A stretch of 64,000 nucleotides of DNA from the NCBI GenBank assembly GCA_910588975.1, contig CAJUSE010000004.1, positions 1-64,000 on the forward strand, in the 5' to 3' direction. Source of the DNA: an uncultured Oscillospiraceae bacterium. GTDB lineage: Bacteria; Bacillota; Clostridia; Oscillospirales; Oscillospiraceae. Of this stretch, positions 49,888 through 59,536 are shown one piece after another. Position 1 is the stretch's first letter, and each line of letters opens with the position of its first letter. Position numbers and translations under genes: made by a program. Under the pieces are notes generated by a model, which worked only from the letters and a program-made list of their open reading frames with translations, was not told where the DNA came from and made no database searches.

Positions 49888-50828
49888 TGGTGCTCTTGCT
49901 GCAATACACCCTCATCTTTGCCTCCGTGCTGATGCTGGTGGCCCTGGGCGGCTGCTTCGCCGAGCACTCCGGCGTCATCAACATCGGTCTGGAGGGCATC
50001 ATGGTCATGGGCGCCCTGGGCGGAGCTCTGGTCATGAAGTTCCTGCCTGCCGGTACCGCCGCCCCCATGGTGGTCCTGCTGGTCATTTTGGCCGCCGTGG
50101 GCATGGGAATGATCTACTCTCTGCTGCTGGCCGTGGCCGCCATCAACTTCAAAGCGGACCAGACTTTGGTGGGCACGGCCATGAACCTCCTTGGCACCGC
50201 TGCCGCCACCGTCTTTGTCAAGGCCATGAACACTGCCGAGAGCGTGGACAATGTGTCGGCCACCATCCAGTATACCGAGCCCAAGAAGGCCTTTTTGGTC
50301 AACATTGGCTCCTTTGAGTTCAGCTGGTTCATGGCGGTGGCCTTTGTGGCCCTTGTGGTGAGCTACATCGTGCTTTATAAGACCCGCTTCGGCCTGCGGC
50401 TCCAGGCCTGCGGCGAGCATCCCCAGGCCGCTGACAGCGTGGGCATCAATGTCTATAAGATGCGCTACGCCGGCGTGCTTATCTCCGGTGTGCTGGGCGG
50501 TCTGGGCGGAATTACTTTTATCACCGCCGGCGTCAGCGAGTGGAAATTTGAGTACGGCGTGGCCGGCTTTGGCTTCCTGGCTCTGGCCGTTATGATCTTC
50601 GGCGAGTGGAAGCCCACCCGGATCGCTTTGGCCGCCATCCTCTTTGGCGCTTTCCGGGCGCTGGGCAACGTGTACAGCGGCTTTGAGCTGCTGCGCAACC
50701 TGAACCTGCCCAGCACCCTCTATAACATGCTGCCCTATATCGTCTGCCTCATCGTGCTCTCCTTCACCTCGGAGAAGTCTCGGGCCCCCAAGGCCGAGGG
50801 ACAGCCCTACGACAAGGGCCAACGGTAA
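49887..50828 (+). CDS. Nucleoside ABC transporter permease (YufQ/NupC-like)
   Basis: 313 residues, about nine membrane segments; GGCFAEHSGVINIGLEGIMVMGALGG and LQACGEHPQAADSVGINVYKMRYAGVLISG are family motifs. Forms the membrane channel with the preceding permease. Works with bmpA and probably feeds deoC (42.2 kb). Confidence 0.93.
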   Translation: MVLLLQYTLIFASVLMLVALGGCFAEHSGVINIGLEGIMVMGALGGALVMKFLPAGTAAPMVVLLVILAAVGMGMIYSLLLAVAAINFKADQTLVGTAMNLLGTAAATVFVKAMNTAESVDNVSATIQYTEPKKAFLVNIGSFEFSWFMAVAFVALVVSYIVLYKTRFGLRLQACGEHPQAADSVGINVYKMRYAGVLISGVLGGLGGITFITAGVSEWKFEYGVAGFGFLALAVMIFGEWKPTRIALAAILFGAFRALGNVYSGFELLRNLNLPSTLYNMLPYIVCLIVLSFTSEKSRAPKAEGQPYDKGQR

Positions 50829-50879
50829 ATGAGACGGTCCGCCCCAATGTAAGGTTTGAATAGGGGGCCAAACTGATAC

Positions 50880-50921
50880 AAAAAGAAGGTCAAGCGGTGT
50901 TGTCCGCTTGACCTTCTTTTT
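50880..50921. terminator. Terminator after the nucleoside importer
   Basis: Perfect 18-bp stem (50880-50897 / 50904-50921) with A/T-tract ends. Confidence 0.9.
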
Positions 50922-51010
50922 GTTATTCCATCACGCCCGCTGTATGTTCTTGCAAATGCGATATTCAAAGCGGCGGACCCTGGCGCTAAATAATTGATTT
51001 TGTAGGGCTT

Positions 51011-54000
51011 TTAATTTCCGGTTTCCAGAGTCTCCACCTCAGGGAGATACCGAGCAAGCATGGCGGCGACCTCGGCACGGGTGGTACTTCCTAACGGGTC
51101 CAGAATGCCATTTCCCTTGCCTGTGACAATGCCCCTTTCCACGGCCCATTTCATGGCAGTTTCGGCGTAGCCGCCCACATTATCAGCATCGGTAAAGCCG
51201 TCAAGGCTGCCGTTGGTGGCCGGGGACTCCGCCCAGCGGTAAAGGATGGTTGCAAGCTGCTCCCGAGTGACGGCATCGTCGGGGCCAAACCGGCCGTCGG
51301 CATAGCCCATGGCGATTTGGCGCTCGGCTGCCCATGCAACGGCCTGGGTATAAAATTCTCCGTCATCCACATCGAAGAAGCTGCCCGGAACAGTCTCTGG
51401 CTCCTTCTCCAACCGATAAAGTACCGTCACCAACATCCCACGGGTCACAAGCCCCTCGGGGTCGAAGGTGGTGTCACCGGTCCCATGGAACAGGCCGTTG
51501 TCCACGGCGTATTTTACGGCTTCATAATACCATGCCTCAGGGTCTATATCATGAAACTGTTCTGCTGTGATAATTTTTGTGAACTGGGGTGTAATGGTCA
51601 CAGGGCCACGGGGCTGGACAAAGGTGTATGTTCCGTCCGGGTTTGCTGTGACCTTCACGGGCTTGCCGGCCTTGTCGGTGACAGTGATCTCGTTCACCTT
51701 GTAGCCGTTAGCGGGCTTGGGCCGGACGGTCACCTTGTCTCCCGTGCCGGGTCTGCTGGGCTGGATGGTCACATTGCCGCCCTCGCCGGGCGTCTCCACC
51801 ACAGGGGGATAGGTGGGTGTTGAGGTGTCGCCGTCATCACTGTCGCCGCTGCCGGTGTCGGTATTGATTTTCGTCCACTTTGCATAAAGGGTGATATTTT
51901 CGCTCACAGGATCGATATCAAAGGCCCAGGCCGCAGTGCAGTCAGCATTCTTGTACCACCCTGCAAAGGTATAGCCCTCCCTTGTGGGGTCGGCGGGCTT
52001 GCTGATCTTGCTGCCGTCGTCAACGAAAATGTCCGCCACAGCAGAGCCGCCCCGACTGTCAAAGGTGACGGTGTGCCGGTTTTTTGCAAATGTGCCGCTA
52101 ACCCCTTGCCCGCCGGGATGGCCGCCCTGGACGATCAATTCTTTTGCGGAAAAGATTGCCTTCTCGTCGTAGCCGCAAATGCCATTGCCGCCTTTGCTGT
52201 TTACGCTGTCTCCGCCGATGGCGGTCAAGGTTCCTGCGGCGGTCAGACTGGTATTCTGGAACATCCCAATACCGTCTCCGCCCAAGCTGTTGACGGAGGA
52301 GCCTCCTTGGGCGGTGATCGTGCCGCCCGTCACCGTGGAATATTGCAGCCAGACGCCTTCTCCGCCCCGGCCGGAGGTGCTTTCGCCGCCAGTGGCCTTG
52401 AGGGCGCCGGTCCCACTGACCGTGCTCTTCACTGCAAGGAACCCCTTTCCACCGTGCCCATCTGTTCCACCTGAGCCGCCGGTGGCGATGATCGTCCCGT
52501 GATTTTCCAAAGTTGCTTCGACCACACCAATGCCCTCTCCGCCACTGCCATGCAGGGTAACAGGGCCGGATGGGGCGTGCGGATCAGATGGATCGGGAGG
52601 GTCCTCCCGGGTGTAGTCACAGCCCGTCCCGCCAATGGCGGTGAGGGTGACCTCCGGCGCAACACATAATGTCCCGCCTGTGTGGACCCGAATGCCGTAC
52701 CGACCAAGGCCAAGCTGGCTGGTGCCATCCCCACCCTGAAGCGTCCCGCTGCCGGTGATGGTCAGCTTGCTGCCGCTGTTGTAGAGATCCACGGCGATCT
52801 CCCCCTCCGCCCCCTTCAGGGTCGAGCCGTTCAGGTCCAACTCCCACTCGCCGCCATTAAAGGTAAGGCCACGGGCAAGGGTAATTACCACATTGGGCTT
52901 CAGGGTGATGGTATGCCCCGACAGGGTGGCTCCGTTGCCGAGGTAGTTCAAAATGGTCTCCGGTGAAGTGTCCGCCGAGATTAGCCCGCCGGGAGCGTCG
53001 ATCTCCGTCGGCCCCGTGACCAGATGAAGGGTGGAATCCTTCTGTATGGAGTAATCCCGCAGAGTGTTTCCGTCCTCCAGCAGCTTTCCGGCAAAAATCA
53101 ATTTCTGCTGGTCGGCGGGGACACCCTCCTTGGCCTCTATTTTCGCTTTGATATCCTCAATACGGTCGCTGGGATGGACCTCCAGGGTGATGTGCTTCCC
53201 AGTCAGTGTTTTCACAAAAATCTGCATGGTTCGCTCTGTAAAAACGGCCTTGACGGTCACATTTTCTCCGGGCATGGTGAATGTGTTGTCGCCGCCCACC
53301 GCCACCGTATCGGGGGTGATCTGCCATTTTTCAAAATAATAGCCCGTATCCGGCAGGGCAGTCAGGGTGACTGTCGTTCCCTCCCCCGCCGCCGTGTGGG
53401 AGGCAGAGGCCCCGCCGTTGCTCGTGGGCAGTATATCTACGGAATAAAGAGAGGTGGGGACTACCTTGACCGTGGCCCAGCCAGCGCCGTCGTACCCGAC
53501 AGCGCCCTCCGGAACATAGACGGTGAGGTTTTCGCACCTTGCAAAAGCATCGCCGATCAATGCCGGAGCGGGGTCGCTGGTAAAGGTCAGCTCCCGCAGG
53601 CCTATACAGGTATAAAATGCGCCATGATAAATGGTGGTCAGGCTGCTGGGCAGATTGATCTTTGTGAGCTTGTCGCAAAAAGAAAATGCAAGCTCTCCGA
53701 TGGAGGTCAGACCGTCCGGCAGCACCACCTCCGTCAAGCTTTGGCAAAGGACAAATGCGCTTTCTCCGATGGCGGTCACGCCCTCTTCCACGACCACTTT
53801 TTTTATTTTGGGGCGTTGATCATACCATGGCACGGCGGTCGCATCAGGCCAAAGGGCCTCCCCCTGGCCTGTGATGGTCAGGGTGCCGTCCTCCTCCAAT
53901 GACCAGTGAAAAACTGCACCGGTATCATCATTCTCAAAGTCTCCCGAGGCCGTCTCCGCCGCCAGCGCTGTGGTGGGGAACAGACACAAAGCCAGTACAA

Positions 54001-54028
54001 GGATACCGGCGATCATCCCTTTTTTCAA
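51011..54028 (-). CDS. SLH-anchored surface protein containing a eukaryotic-type ubiquitin domain
   Basis: 1005 residues. Signal peptide (1-23, ALA-AE); BspA-type LRR (about 75-175); InlB-like repeat (195-265); ubiquitin domain (268-337); Gly-rich beta-helix-like repeats (about 375-640, recurring TATGG/GGKG); Listeria-Bacteroides repeat (652-718); second InlB-like repeat (751-817); three SLH domains (823-1000). The start is TTG at 54028, with AGGAGGT eight bases upstream; the next ATG is four codons on. Being secreted, the ubiquitin domain would face outside the cell. GC is slightly below its neighbours. Confidence 0.92.
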   Translation of the reverse strand: MKKGMIAGILVLALCLFPTTALAAETASGDFENDDTGAVFHWSLEEDGTLTITGQGEALWPDATAVPWYDQRPKIKKVVVEEGVTAIGESAFVLCQSLTEVVLPDGLTSIGELAFSFCDKLTKINLPSSLTTIYHGAFYTCIGLRELTFTSDPAPALIGDAFARCENLTVYVPEGAVGYDGAGWATVKVVPTSLYSVDILPTSNGGASASHTAAGEGTTVTLTALPDTGYYFEKWQITPDTVAVGGDNTFTMPGENVTVKAVFTERTMQIFVKTLTGKHITLEVHPSDRIEDIKAKIEAKEGVPADQQKLIFAGKLLEDGNTLRDYSIQKDSTLHLVTGPTEIDAPGGLISADTSPETILNYLGNGATLSGHTITLKPNVVITLARGLTFNGGEWELDLNGSTLKGAEGEIAVDLYNSGSKLTITGSGTLQGGDGTSQLGLGRYGIRVHTGGTLCVAPEVTLTAIGGTGCDYTREDPPDPSDPHAPSGPVTLHGSGGEGIGVVEATLENHGTIIATGGSGGTDGHGGKGFLAVKSTVSGTGALKATGGESTSGRGGEGVWLQYSTVTGGTITAQGGSSVNSLGGDGIGMFQNTSLTAAGTLTAIGGDSVNSKGGNGICGYDEKAIFSAKELIVQGGHPGGQGVSGTFAKNRHTVTFDSRGGSAVADIFVDDGSKISKPADPTREGYTFAGWYKNADCTAAWAFDIDPVSENITLYAKWTKINTDTGSGDSDDGDTSTPTYPPVVETPGEGGNVTIQPSRPGTGDKVTVRPKPANGYKVNEITVTDKAGKPVKVTANPDGTYTFVQPRGPVTITPQFTKIITAEQFHDIDPEAWYYEAVKYAVDNGLFHGTGDTTFDPEGLVTRGMLVTVLYRLEKEPETVPGSFFDVDDGEFYTQAVAWAAERQIAMGYADGRFGPDDAVTREQLATILYRWAESPATNGSLDGFTDADNVGGYAETAMKWAVERGIVTGKGNGILDPLGSTTRAEVAAMLARYLPEVETLETGN
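53018..53227 (-). other. Ubiquitin domain coding segment
   Basis: Residues 268-337 align without gaps to human ubiquitin 1-70; I count 15 differences (79% identity). All seven lysines (6, 11, 27, 29, 33, 48, 63), the Leu8-Ile44-Val70 patch and His68 are kept. The LRLRGG tail is replaced by TGPTEIDAPGG, so it could not be activated by an E1 enzyme in the usual way unless cleaved and processed. Confidence 0.95.
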
Positions 54029-54098
54029 GCTTGTTACCTCCTATCTGTCTATCTGTGGCATGCCATTTCTCGGCACTCTGCTGGCTACATTATCTATT

Positions 54099-54125
54099 AT
54101 TGACAATAACGGTTGAATTGTCAAT
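54099..54125. promoter_or_regulatory. Inverted repeat in the promoter of the ubiquitin-domain gene
   Basis: ATTGACAA (54099-54106) and TTGTCAAT (54118-54125) form a perfect 8-bp dyad with an 11-bp spacer. The minus-strand arm at 54119-54124 reads TTGACA and can be the -35 box, with AATAAT 17 bp on. It looks like an operator overlapping the promoter. Confidence 0.55.
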
Positions 54126-54153
54126 ACATTTTGCCCGTAGGTCGTGGCCAATG

Positions 54154-54191
54154 AAAAGGGAGCGAAACTCTATGAATTTCGCTCCCTTTTT
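54154..54191. terminator. Bidirectional-looking terminator downstream of the GH2 gene
   Basis: 14-bp stem (54154-54167 / 54177-54190); on the minus strand it follows the GH2 gene. Confidence 0.8.
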
Positions 54192-54273
54192 GGCGGATTT
54201 TGTTTACCGGAAAGGGGAAAAAGAGTCAACTGACAGGCAGTTTACCGGGGTAAATGGCTGGTTGAGGGGGTGT

Positions 54274-56010
54274 TTAGGCCCCGAATTTGGCCCGAAAAGC
54301 GGCGTGAAGGTCCCGGGAGAGGGCCTGCATGGCCCTTTTATCGCATTTTACCACCTGCCGGTCATAGGTGACAAGGCCGTTGACCTCATCCTCCACATCA
54401 CTGAGCTGGGTGAGGATGGCGGCGCAGAGACCATTAGAGATGGCGGGGAGGATCTCCTGCCGGTAGAGGGCCTCCAGGGCGGAGGAAAAGCCGTCTGTAT
54501 GCTTGAAATGCCGGTAGCCATAGGCTTTGGACCGCTTGAAGGTGTGGCCGGCCACGGGGCAGGCGTAGCCGCCGAATTCGCTGAGCACCAGAGGGCGGTC
54601 AGGCCGGGGGGTGAGGGAGACGGGCTTAAAATAGACATGCTCGCTGGTCACGTCGCTGTCCTGCTGGGCGAACCAGCCCGAGGTGGCATCCCACACCCGG
54701 GAGGGGTCCAGGGCCTTGAAGGCCTGATAGAGCCGGTCGGCGTCGTACTGGCCCCAGCCCTCGTTGAAGATGGTGTAGTAGCACACGCAGGGGTGGTTGT
54801 AGAGCCAGTCCACCGTGGCCTGGCAGTCCTGCTCAAACTGCTGGGAGCGCTGGGGATTGGCCTGGTGGGTGAAGTTTTTTCGGGTGGCGGGGAGCACATT
54901 GGGCAGGGCGGTGTCCCGAAGGTAGTAGTAGGGCCCGCTGTTCACCATGTCCTGAAGGACTACCATGCCCAGCTTATCGCAGTAGTAGTAAAAAAGCTCG
55001 GGCTCCACCTTGATGTGTTTGCGCAGGGCGTTGAAGCCCAGCGCTTTGGCCGTTTGAATGTCGAAGAGGTAGCCCTCGGGCCGGGCGGGAAGGTAGATGC
55101 CGTCGCTGAAATAGCCCTGGTCCAGCAGACCATGAAGCAGGGTGGGTTTGCCGTTGAGGCAGATGACGGCCTGGCCGGAGCGCTTTTCAATGGTGACGGT
55201 ACGCAGGGCAAAATAGGAGCTCACCGTGTCCTCCCCGTCGGTGAGGACGAAGGGGTAGAGGACGGGGTCCTCCGGGGCCCAGGGATGGGGGTCCTTGACC
55301 CGGACGGAGATCTTATCTCCGGTGTAGCGCAGCTCCCGGGTGCCGTTGGGGGTCTGGATGGCCAGCCGCTTGGACGGAGCGCCCCCCACGCTCTCGATGG
55401 TGACGGTGTCCAGGGTGGAGGTGATGCGGAGGGAGCGGATATACTGCTCGGGCACCCACTCCAGCCACACCGGCTGCCACAGGCCGCTGACCGGGGTGTA
55501 CCACATACCGCCCCGGTCCCGGCGTTGCTTGCCATAGGGAATGTTGGGGTTGAGCTCGTCGGTGACGGACACGGTGAGACGGTTTTCCCCCACCTCCACC
55601 AGCTCGGTGATGTCAAGGGAGAAGGGGAGGTAGCCCCCGGTGTGTCCCCCCACCCGGCGGCCATTGAGGGTGACCCGGGCGATCTGGTCGGCAGCCCCGA
55701 AGTGGAGGAGCAGCCGGCCGAACAGGGGGTTCTCCAACTGAAAGGTGCGGCGGTAGATCCACCGCTGGCCCTGCTTCAGGGTCTGGCCGATACCCGAGAG
55801 CCGGGACTCGGGGGGAAAGGGGACCTGAACGGTGCCCAGGTGAATCTCCCGGCGGTCATCCTTCACCGACAGGGACCAGTCCCCGCACAGGCTCTGCCAG
55901 CTCTTGCGGTAGAGCTGGGGCCGGGGGTGGGTGTCAGCCCAGGTGGGGCCATGGGAGGCTTCGAAGGGGGTGGTCAGAGGCTGGCATCTGCCCTTGCCGA
56001 TCCACTTCAT
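54274..56010 (-). CDS. Glycoside hydrolase family 2 enzyme
   Basis: 578 residues. Sugar-binding jelly roll (RWIYRRTFQLENPLFGRLLLHFGAAD ... NGRRVGGHTGGYLPFSLDIT), Ig-like domain, and TIM barrel with acid/base Glu in TIFNEGWGQYD and nucleophile Glu in VLSEFGGYACP. Probably beta-glucuronidase or beta-galactosidase type. No signal peptide, so it acts in the cytoplasm. Start at 56010 follows AAGGGAGTG. No transporter adjacent. Confidence 0.92.
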   Translation of the reverse strand: MKWIGKGRCQPLTTPFEASHGPTWADTHPRPQLYRKSWQSLCGDWSLSVKDDRREIHLGTVQVPFPPESRLSGIGQTLKQGQRWIYRRTFQLENPLFGRLLLHFGAADQIARVTLNGRRVGGHTGGYLPFSLDITELVEVGENRLTVSVTDELNPNIPYGKQRRDRGGMWYTPVSGLWQPVWLEWVPEQYIRSLRITSTLDTVTIESVGGAPSKRLAIQTPNGTRELRYTGDKISVRVKDPHPWAPEDPVLYPFVLTDGEDTVSSYFALRTVTIEKRSGQAVICLNGKPTLLHGLLDQGYFSDGIYLPARPEGYLFDIQTAKALGFNALRKHIKVEPELFYYYCDKLGMVVLQDMVNSGPYYYLRDTALPNVLPATRKNFTHQANPQRSQQFEQDCQATVDWLYNHPCVCYYTIFNEGWGQYDADRLYQAFKALDPSRVWDATSGWFAQQDSDVTSEHVYFKPVSLTPRPDRPLVLSEFGGYACPVAGHTFKRSKAYGYRHFKHTDGFSSALEALYRQEILPAISNGLCAAILTQLSDVEDEVNGLVTYDRQVVKCDKRAMQALSRDLHAAFRAKFGA

Positions 56011-56194
56011 TGGCGTCACTCCCTTCAGGTCATATTTTCCCTGATTATACAATAGATGAGGGGAAATTGCAGTAGATTTTTGAAAAAAGAGAAGAAAATA
56101 TGAAGGCGGGGGAAGTCCGACCGTTTCCAAAGGTCGATTTTTGTGGTAAAATAGAACTTAACACAGTTTCATTTTCCCCAAAGGAGGGATCGCC

Positions 56195-59100
56195 ATGCTG
56201 ACACTGATCCTGGGCCGGGCCAACACAGGAAAGACCACCCGGCTGCTCAAGGCCATGGAGACAAATGCCCCAGAGGCACCCCAGCTGCTTATTGTGCCCG
56301 AGCAGCACTCCCACGATATGGAGCGGCGGCTCTGCGCCGCTTTGGGGAATGGGGCCAGTCTCCACGCCGAGGTCCTCTCCTTCACCCGGCTGGCCAGCCG
56401 GGTCTTCTCGGTCTGCGGTGGGGTGGCTGACCCGGTGCTGGATGCCGGAGGGCGGCTATTGCTCATGGACGTGGCGCTGAAGGCGGTCTCTGACCGGCTG
56501 CGCATCTACGCCAGGCCCTCCCGCCGGCCCCAGTTTCTCTCCCAGCTCGGGGCCACTGTGGATGAGTGCAAGGCGGCGGCCATTTCCTCGGCCGACCTGC
56601 TGCGGGCCTCGGGAGAGCTGGAGGGGGAGATGGGGGACAAGTTCTATGACCTGTCCTTGATCCTGGGCTCCTATGAGGCCTATACCGCCCAGCGGGGGGC
56701 CGACCCCCGGGACAGGCTCACCCGGCTGGCCCAGGCGCTGGAAAAGCACCCCTGGGCCCAGGGCAGGGATATCTATCTAGACAGCTTTACCGACTTCACC
56801 CTTCAGGAACGGCAGGTGCTGGAGCAGCTGCTGGTCCAGGCCCGTGAGGTCACTGTGGCCCTGACCTGCGACGATGTGGGGGAGGGGGAGGAGGACGTGT
56901 TCGCCCCCGCCCGGCGCACCGCCCGGCAGCTGCTCTCCCTGGCCCACCGCCGTGGGGTAGAGGTCCGGGTGGAGGTGCTGGATGAGGAGGTCCGGCAGGC
57001 CGCCCCCGGCCTTCAGGCGGTGGAGGAGGGGCTCTTTGCCCCCGTCATCACGCCCATCCCGGGAAAACCGGAGGGGTTGGAGCTCTACCGGGGAAGCACC
57101 CCCTACGCCGAGGTGGAGCGGGCGGCGGCTTATCTGGCCGCCCTGGTTCGGGAGGGGGGCTATCGCTGGCGGGAGCTGGCCGTCACCGCCCGGAGCATGG
57201 AGCTTTACGGCCCCCTCATTGACTTGATCTTTCCCCGGTATGGGGTGCCTGTGTTCCTCAGCCGGATGGATGACGTGCTTCAAAAACCCATCCTCACCCT
57301 GGTCACCGCCGCCGTGGACGCTGTGGCCGGGGATTACCGGTATGATGATTTGTTCCGCTGTCTCAAGACAGGGCTGGCCGGTCTAAGTCTGGGGGAGGTG
57401 GACCGGCTGGAGAACTACGCCCTCAAGTGGGACCTGCGGGGCTCCCGGTGGAGCCAGCAGAAGGGCTGGGATATGCACCCCGAGGGCTACGGCCATGACT
57501 GGACCCCCGCCCAGCGCACCGATGTGGCCCAGCTGGACGAGCTGCGCCGCCGGGCGGTGGAGCCCCTGGAAAAGCTGCGGCTCTGTGGGGAAAAGACGGG
57601 GCAGGGGCTCGCTCTGGCCCTCTACGGCTATCTGGAGGACATCGAGCTGGCCGAGACCCTGGCCCGGCGGGCCGGGGAGCTGCGCCAGAGTGGGCAGGCC
57701 ACCCTGGCTGCCGAGTATGAACAGCTCTGGGATATTCTCTGCTCGGCGCTGGAGCAGTGCGCTGACCTGCTGGGAGAGACCCCTATGGACTGGGAGGAGT
57801 TTGCCCGGCTCTTGAAGCTGGTGCTGAGCCAGTACCAGGTGGGGGCCATCCCCGTCTCCCTGGACCGGGTGACGGCGGGGGAGATGCCCCGGCTGGCCCA
57901 CAAGCACTGCAGAGTGCTCTATGTGCTGGGAGGGGACGACGGCCAGATCCCGGCGGCTGTGCCCTCTCCGGGGCTTATCAATGACGACGACAGGCGGGCT
58001 TTGGCGGCCTTGGGATTGGAGAGCGCCCCCCAGCTCACCGACAAGCTGTGGCGGGAGATGACCATTGTCTATGAGACCTGCGCCCTGCCCTCGGACAGGC
58101 TGGTCATCAGCTACCCTGCCGCCGGTGAGGGGGGAGAGGAGCGGCGGCCCTCCTTTTTGGTGAAGAAGCTGCGCACCCTGTTTCCCGACCTGTCCCTGAC
58201 TGACCAGCGGGCACAGGGGGATGACTTCCGAATCACAGCTCCCCGGCCTGCTTTGGAGCTGGCCGGACGGCACCAGGAGGTCAGGCAGGCCCTGGAGGCC
58301 CTGCCCGACTATGCCCCCCTGGTGGAACGGATGGAGCGCTCGGCGGGTATGGAGCGGGGCAGCCTGACCCGACCGACGGTGGAGGCCCTCTATGGCCGGC
58401 GGGTGCCCATGTCGGCCTCCCGAATGGACCGCTACCGCTCCTGCCACTTCGGCTATTTCATGGAATATGGCCTGCGGGCCAAGCCCCGGACCCCCGCCGG
58501 CTTTGCACCCCCCGAGTACGGCACCTTTGTCCACTATGTGCTGGAGCAGGTGGTAAAAGGGCGGCAGGGGCGGGAGATCCCCAGCCGGGAACAGGTCTCG
58601 GCCGTGGTGGAGCAGTATGTCCGGGAGAAATTGGGGGGACTGGAGGAGGAGAGCCCCCGGTTCCGCTACCTTTTTAAGAGGCTGGAGAAATCGGTCTATG
58701 CCGTGGTGGAAAATGTGTGTCAGGAGTTGGCCAAGTCCGACTTCCAGCCCCTGGCCTTTGAGCTGGGTTTCGGCTCCCGGGGGGATCTGCCCCCGGTGGA
58801 GCTTACCGTGGATGGGGTCACGGTGTCGGTGTCCGGCTTTGTGGACCGGGTGGACGGCTGGGAGAAGGACGGCAAGCTGTACCTGCGGGTGGTGGATTAC
58901 AAGACGGGGCGGAAGAAGTTTGACTTCACCGATGTGTTCCACGGCCTGAGCCTGCAGATGCTCCTCTACCTCTTTACCCTGAAGGAGGAGGGCGGGGCCC
59001 TCTTTGGCAGGGACATTGTCCCCGCCGGGGTGCTTTACCTGCCCGCCCGGGATGCCATCCTGTCCGGCCGGCGGGATATGAGTGAGGAGGAGCGCCGGCG

Positions 59101-59494
59101 GATGGTGGACAAGCAGTTGGTCCGCCAGGGGCTGGTTCTGGATGAAGAGGAGGTGTTGGAGGCCATGGAGCGGCAGGAGGGGATCCCCCTGCGGTTTTTG
59201 CCCTCCAGCCTGCGGACGGGGAAGATCTCCCCCGAGGTGTTGGCCAGTGCCGAGCAGCTGGGCAAGCTGGAAAAGCACGTGCGCCAGGAGCTGGAAAAGG
59301 TGGCCGGGGAGCTGGCCGCCGGCAACATCACCGCTGACCCCTTCTGGCGGGGGGAGCACAAGAACGCCTGCCAGTGGTGCCCTTACGCCGATGCCTGTCA
59401 GTTCCGGGAGGGCGTGGGCGGCGACAGCCGCCGCTGGCTGCCCACGGTAAAAGCGGAGGAATTTTGGGCACACTTAAATCAGGACGGGGAATAG
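56195..59494 (+). CDS. addB: ATP-dependent nuclease subunit B
   Basis: 1099 residues. Walker A-like GRANTGKT at 7-14, inactive-helicase-like body, C-terminal PD-(D/E)xK nuclease (LRVVDYKTGRKKF) and a [4Fe-4S] clasp formed by a Cys in YRSCHFGYFMEYGL plus the C-terminal CQWCPYADAC. With AddA it resects double-strand breaks and responds to Chi. AAAGGAGG precedes the ATG; extended -10 (TGGTAAAAT) at 56144-56152. Confidence 0.95.
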   Translation: MLTLILGRANTGKTTRLLKAMETNAPEAPQLLIVPEQHSHDMERRLCAALGNGASLHAEVLSFTRLASRVFSVCGGVADPVLDAGGRLLLMDVALKAVSDRLRIYARPSRRPQFLSQLGATVDECKAAAISSADLLRASGELEGEMGDKFYDLSLILGSYEAYTAQRGADPRDRLTRLAQALEKHPWAQGRDIYLDSFTDFTLQERQVLEQLLVQAREVTVALTCDDVGEGEEDVFAPARRTARQLLSLAHRRGVEVRVEVLDEEVRQAAPGLQAVEEGLFAPVITPIPGKPEGLELYRGSTPYAEVERAAAYLAALVREGGYRWRELAVTARSMELYGPLIDLIFPRYGVPVFLSRMDDVLQKPILTLVTAAVDAVAGDYRYDDLFRCLKTGLAGLSLGEVDRLENYALKWDLRGSRWSQQKGWDMHPEGYGHDWTPAQRTDVAQLDELRRRAVEPLEKLRLCGEKTGQGLALALYGYLEDIELAETLARRAGELRQSGQATLAAEYEQLWDILCSALEQCADLLGETPMDWEEFARLLKLVLSQYQVGAIPVSLDRVTAGEMPRLAHKHCRVLYVLGGDDGQIPAAVPSPGLINDDDRRALAALGLESAPQLTDKLWREMTIVYETCALPSDRLVISYPAAGEGGEERRPSFLVKKLRTLFPDLSLTDQRAQGDDFRITAPRPALELAGRHQEVRQALEALPDYAPLVERMERSAGMERGSLTRPTVEALYGRRVPMSASRMDRYRSCHFGYFMEYGLRAKPRTPAGFAPPEYGTFVHYVLEQVVKGRQGREIPSREQVSAVVEQYVREKLGGLEEESPRFRYLFKRLEKSVYAVVENVCQELAKSDFQPLAFELGFGSRGDLPPVELTVDGVTVSVSGFVDRVDGWEKDGKLYLRVVDYKTGRKKFDFTDVFHGLSLQMLLYLFTLKEEGGALFGRDIVPAGVLYLPARDAILSGRRDMSEEERRRMVDKQLVRQGLVLDEEEVLEAMERQEGIPLRFLPSSLRTGKISPEVLASAEQLGKLEKHVRQELEKVAGELAAGNITADPFWRGEHKNACQWCPYADACQFREGVGGDSRRWLPTVKAEEFWAHLNQDGE

Positions 59495-59536
59495 GATACA
59501 GATGCCCTGTCACTGATACCGAGGGGGAATTTGCCC

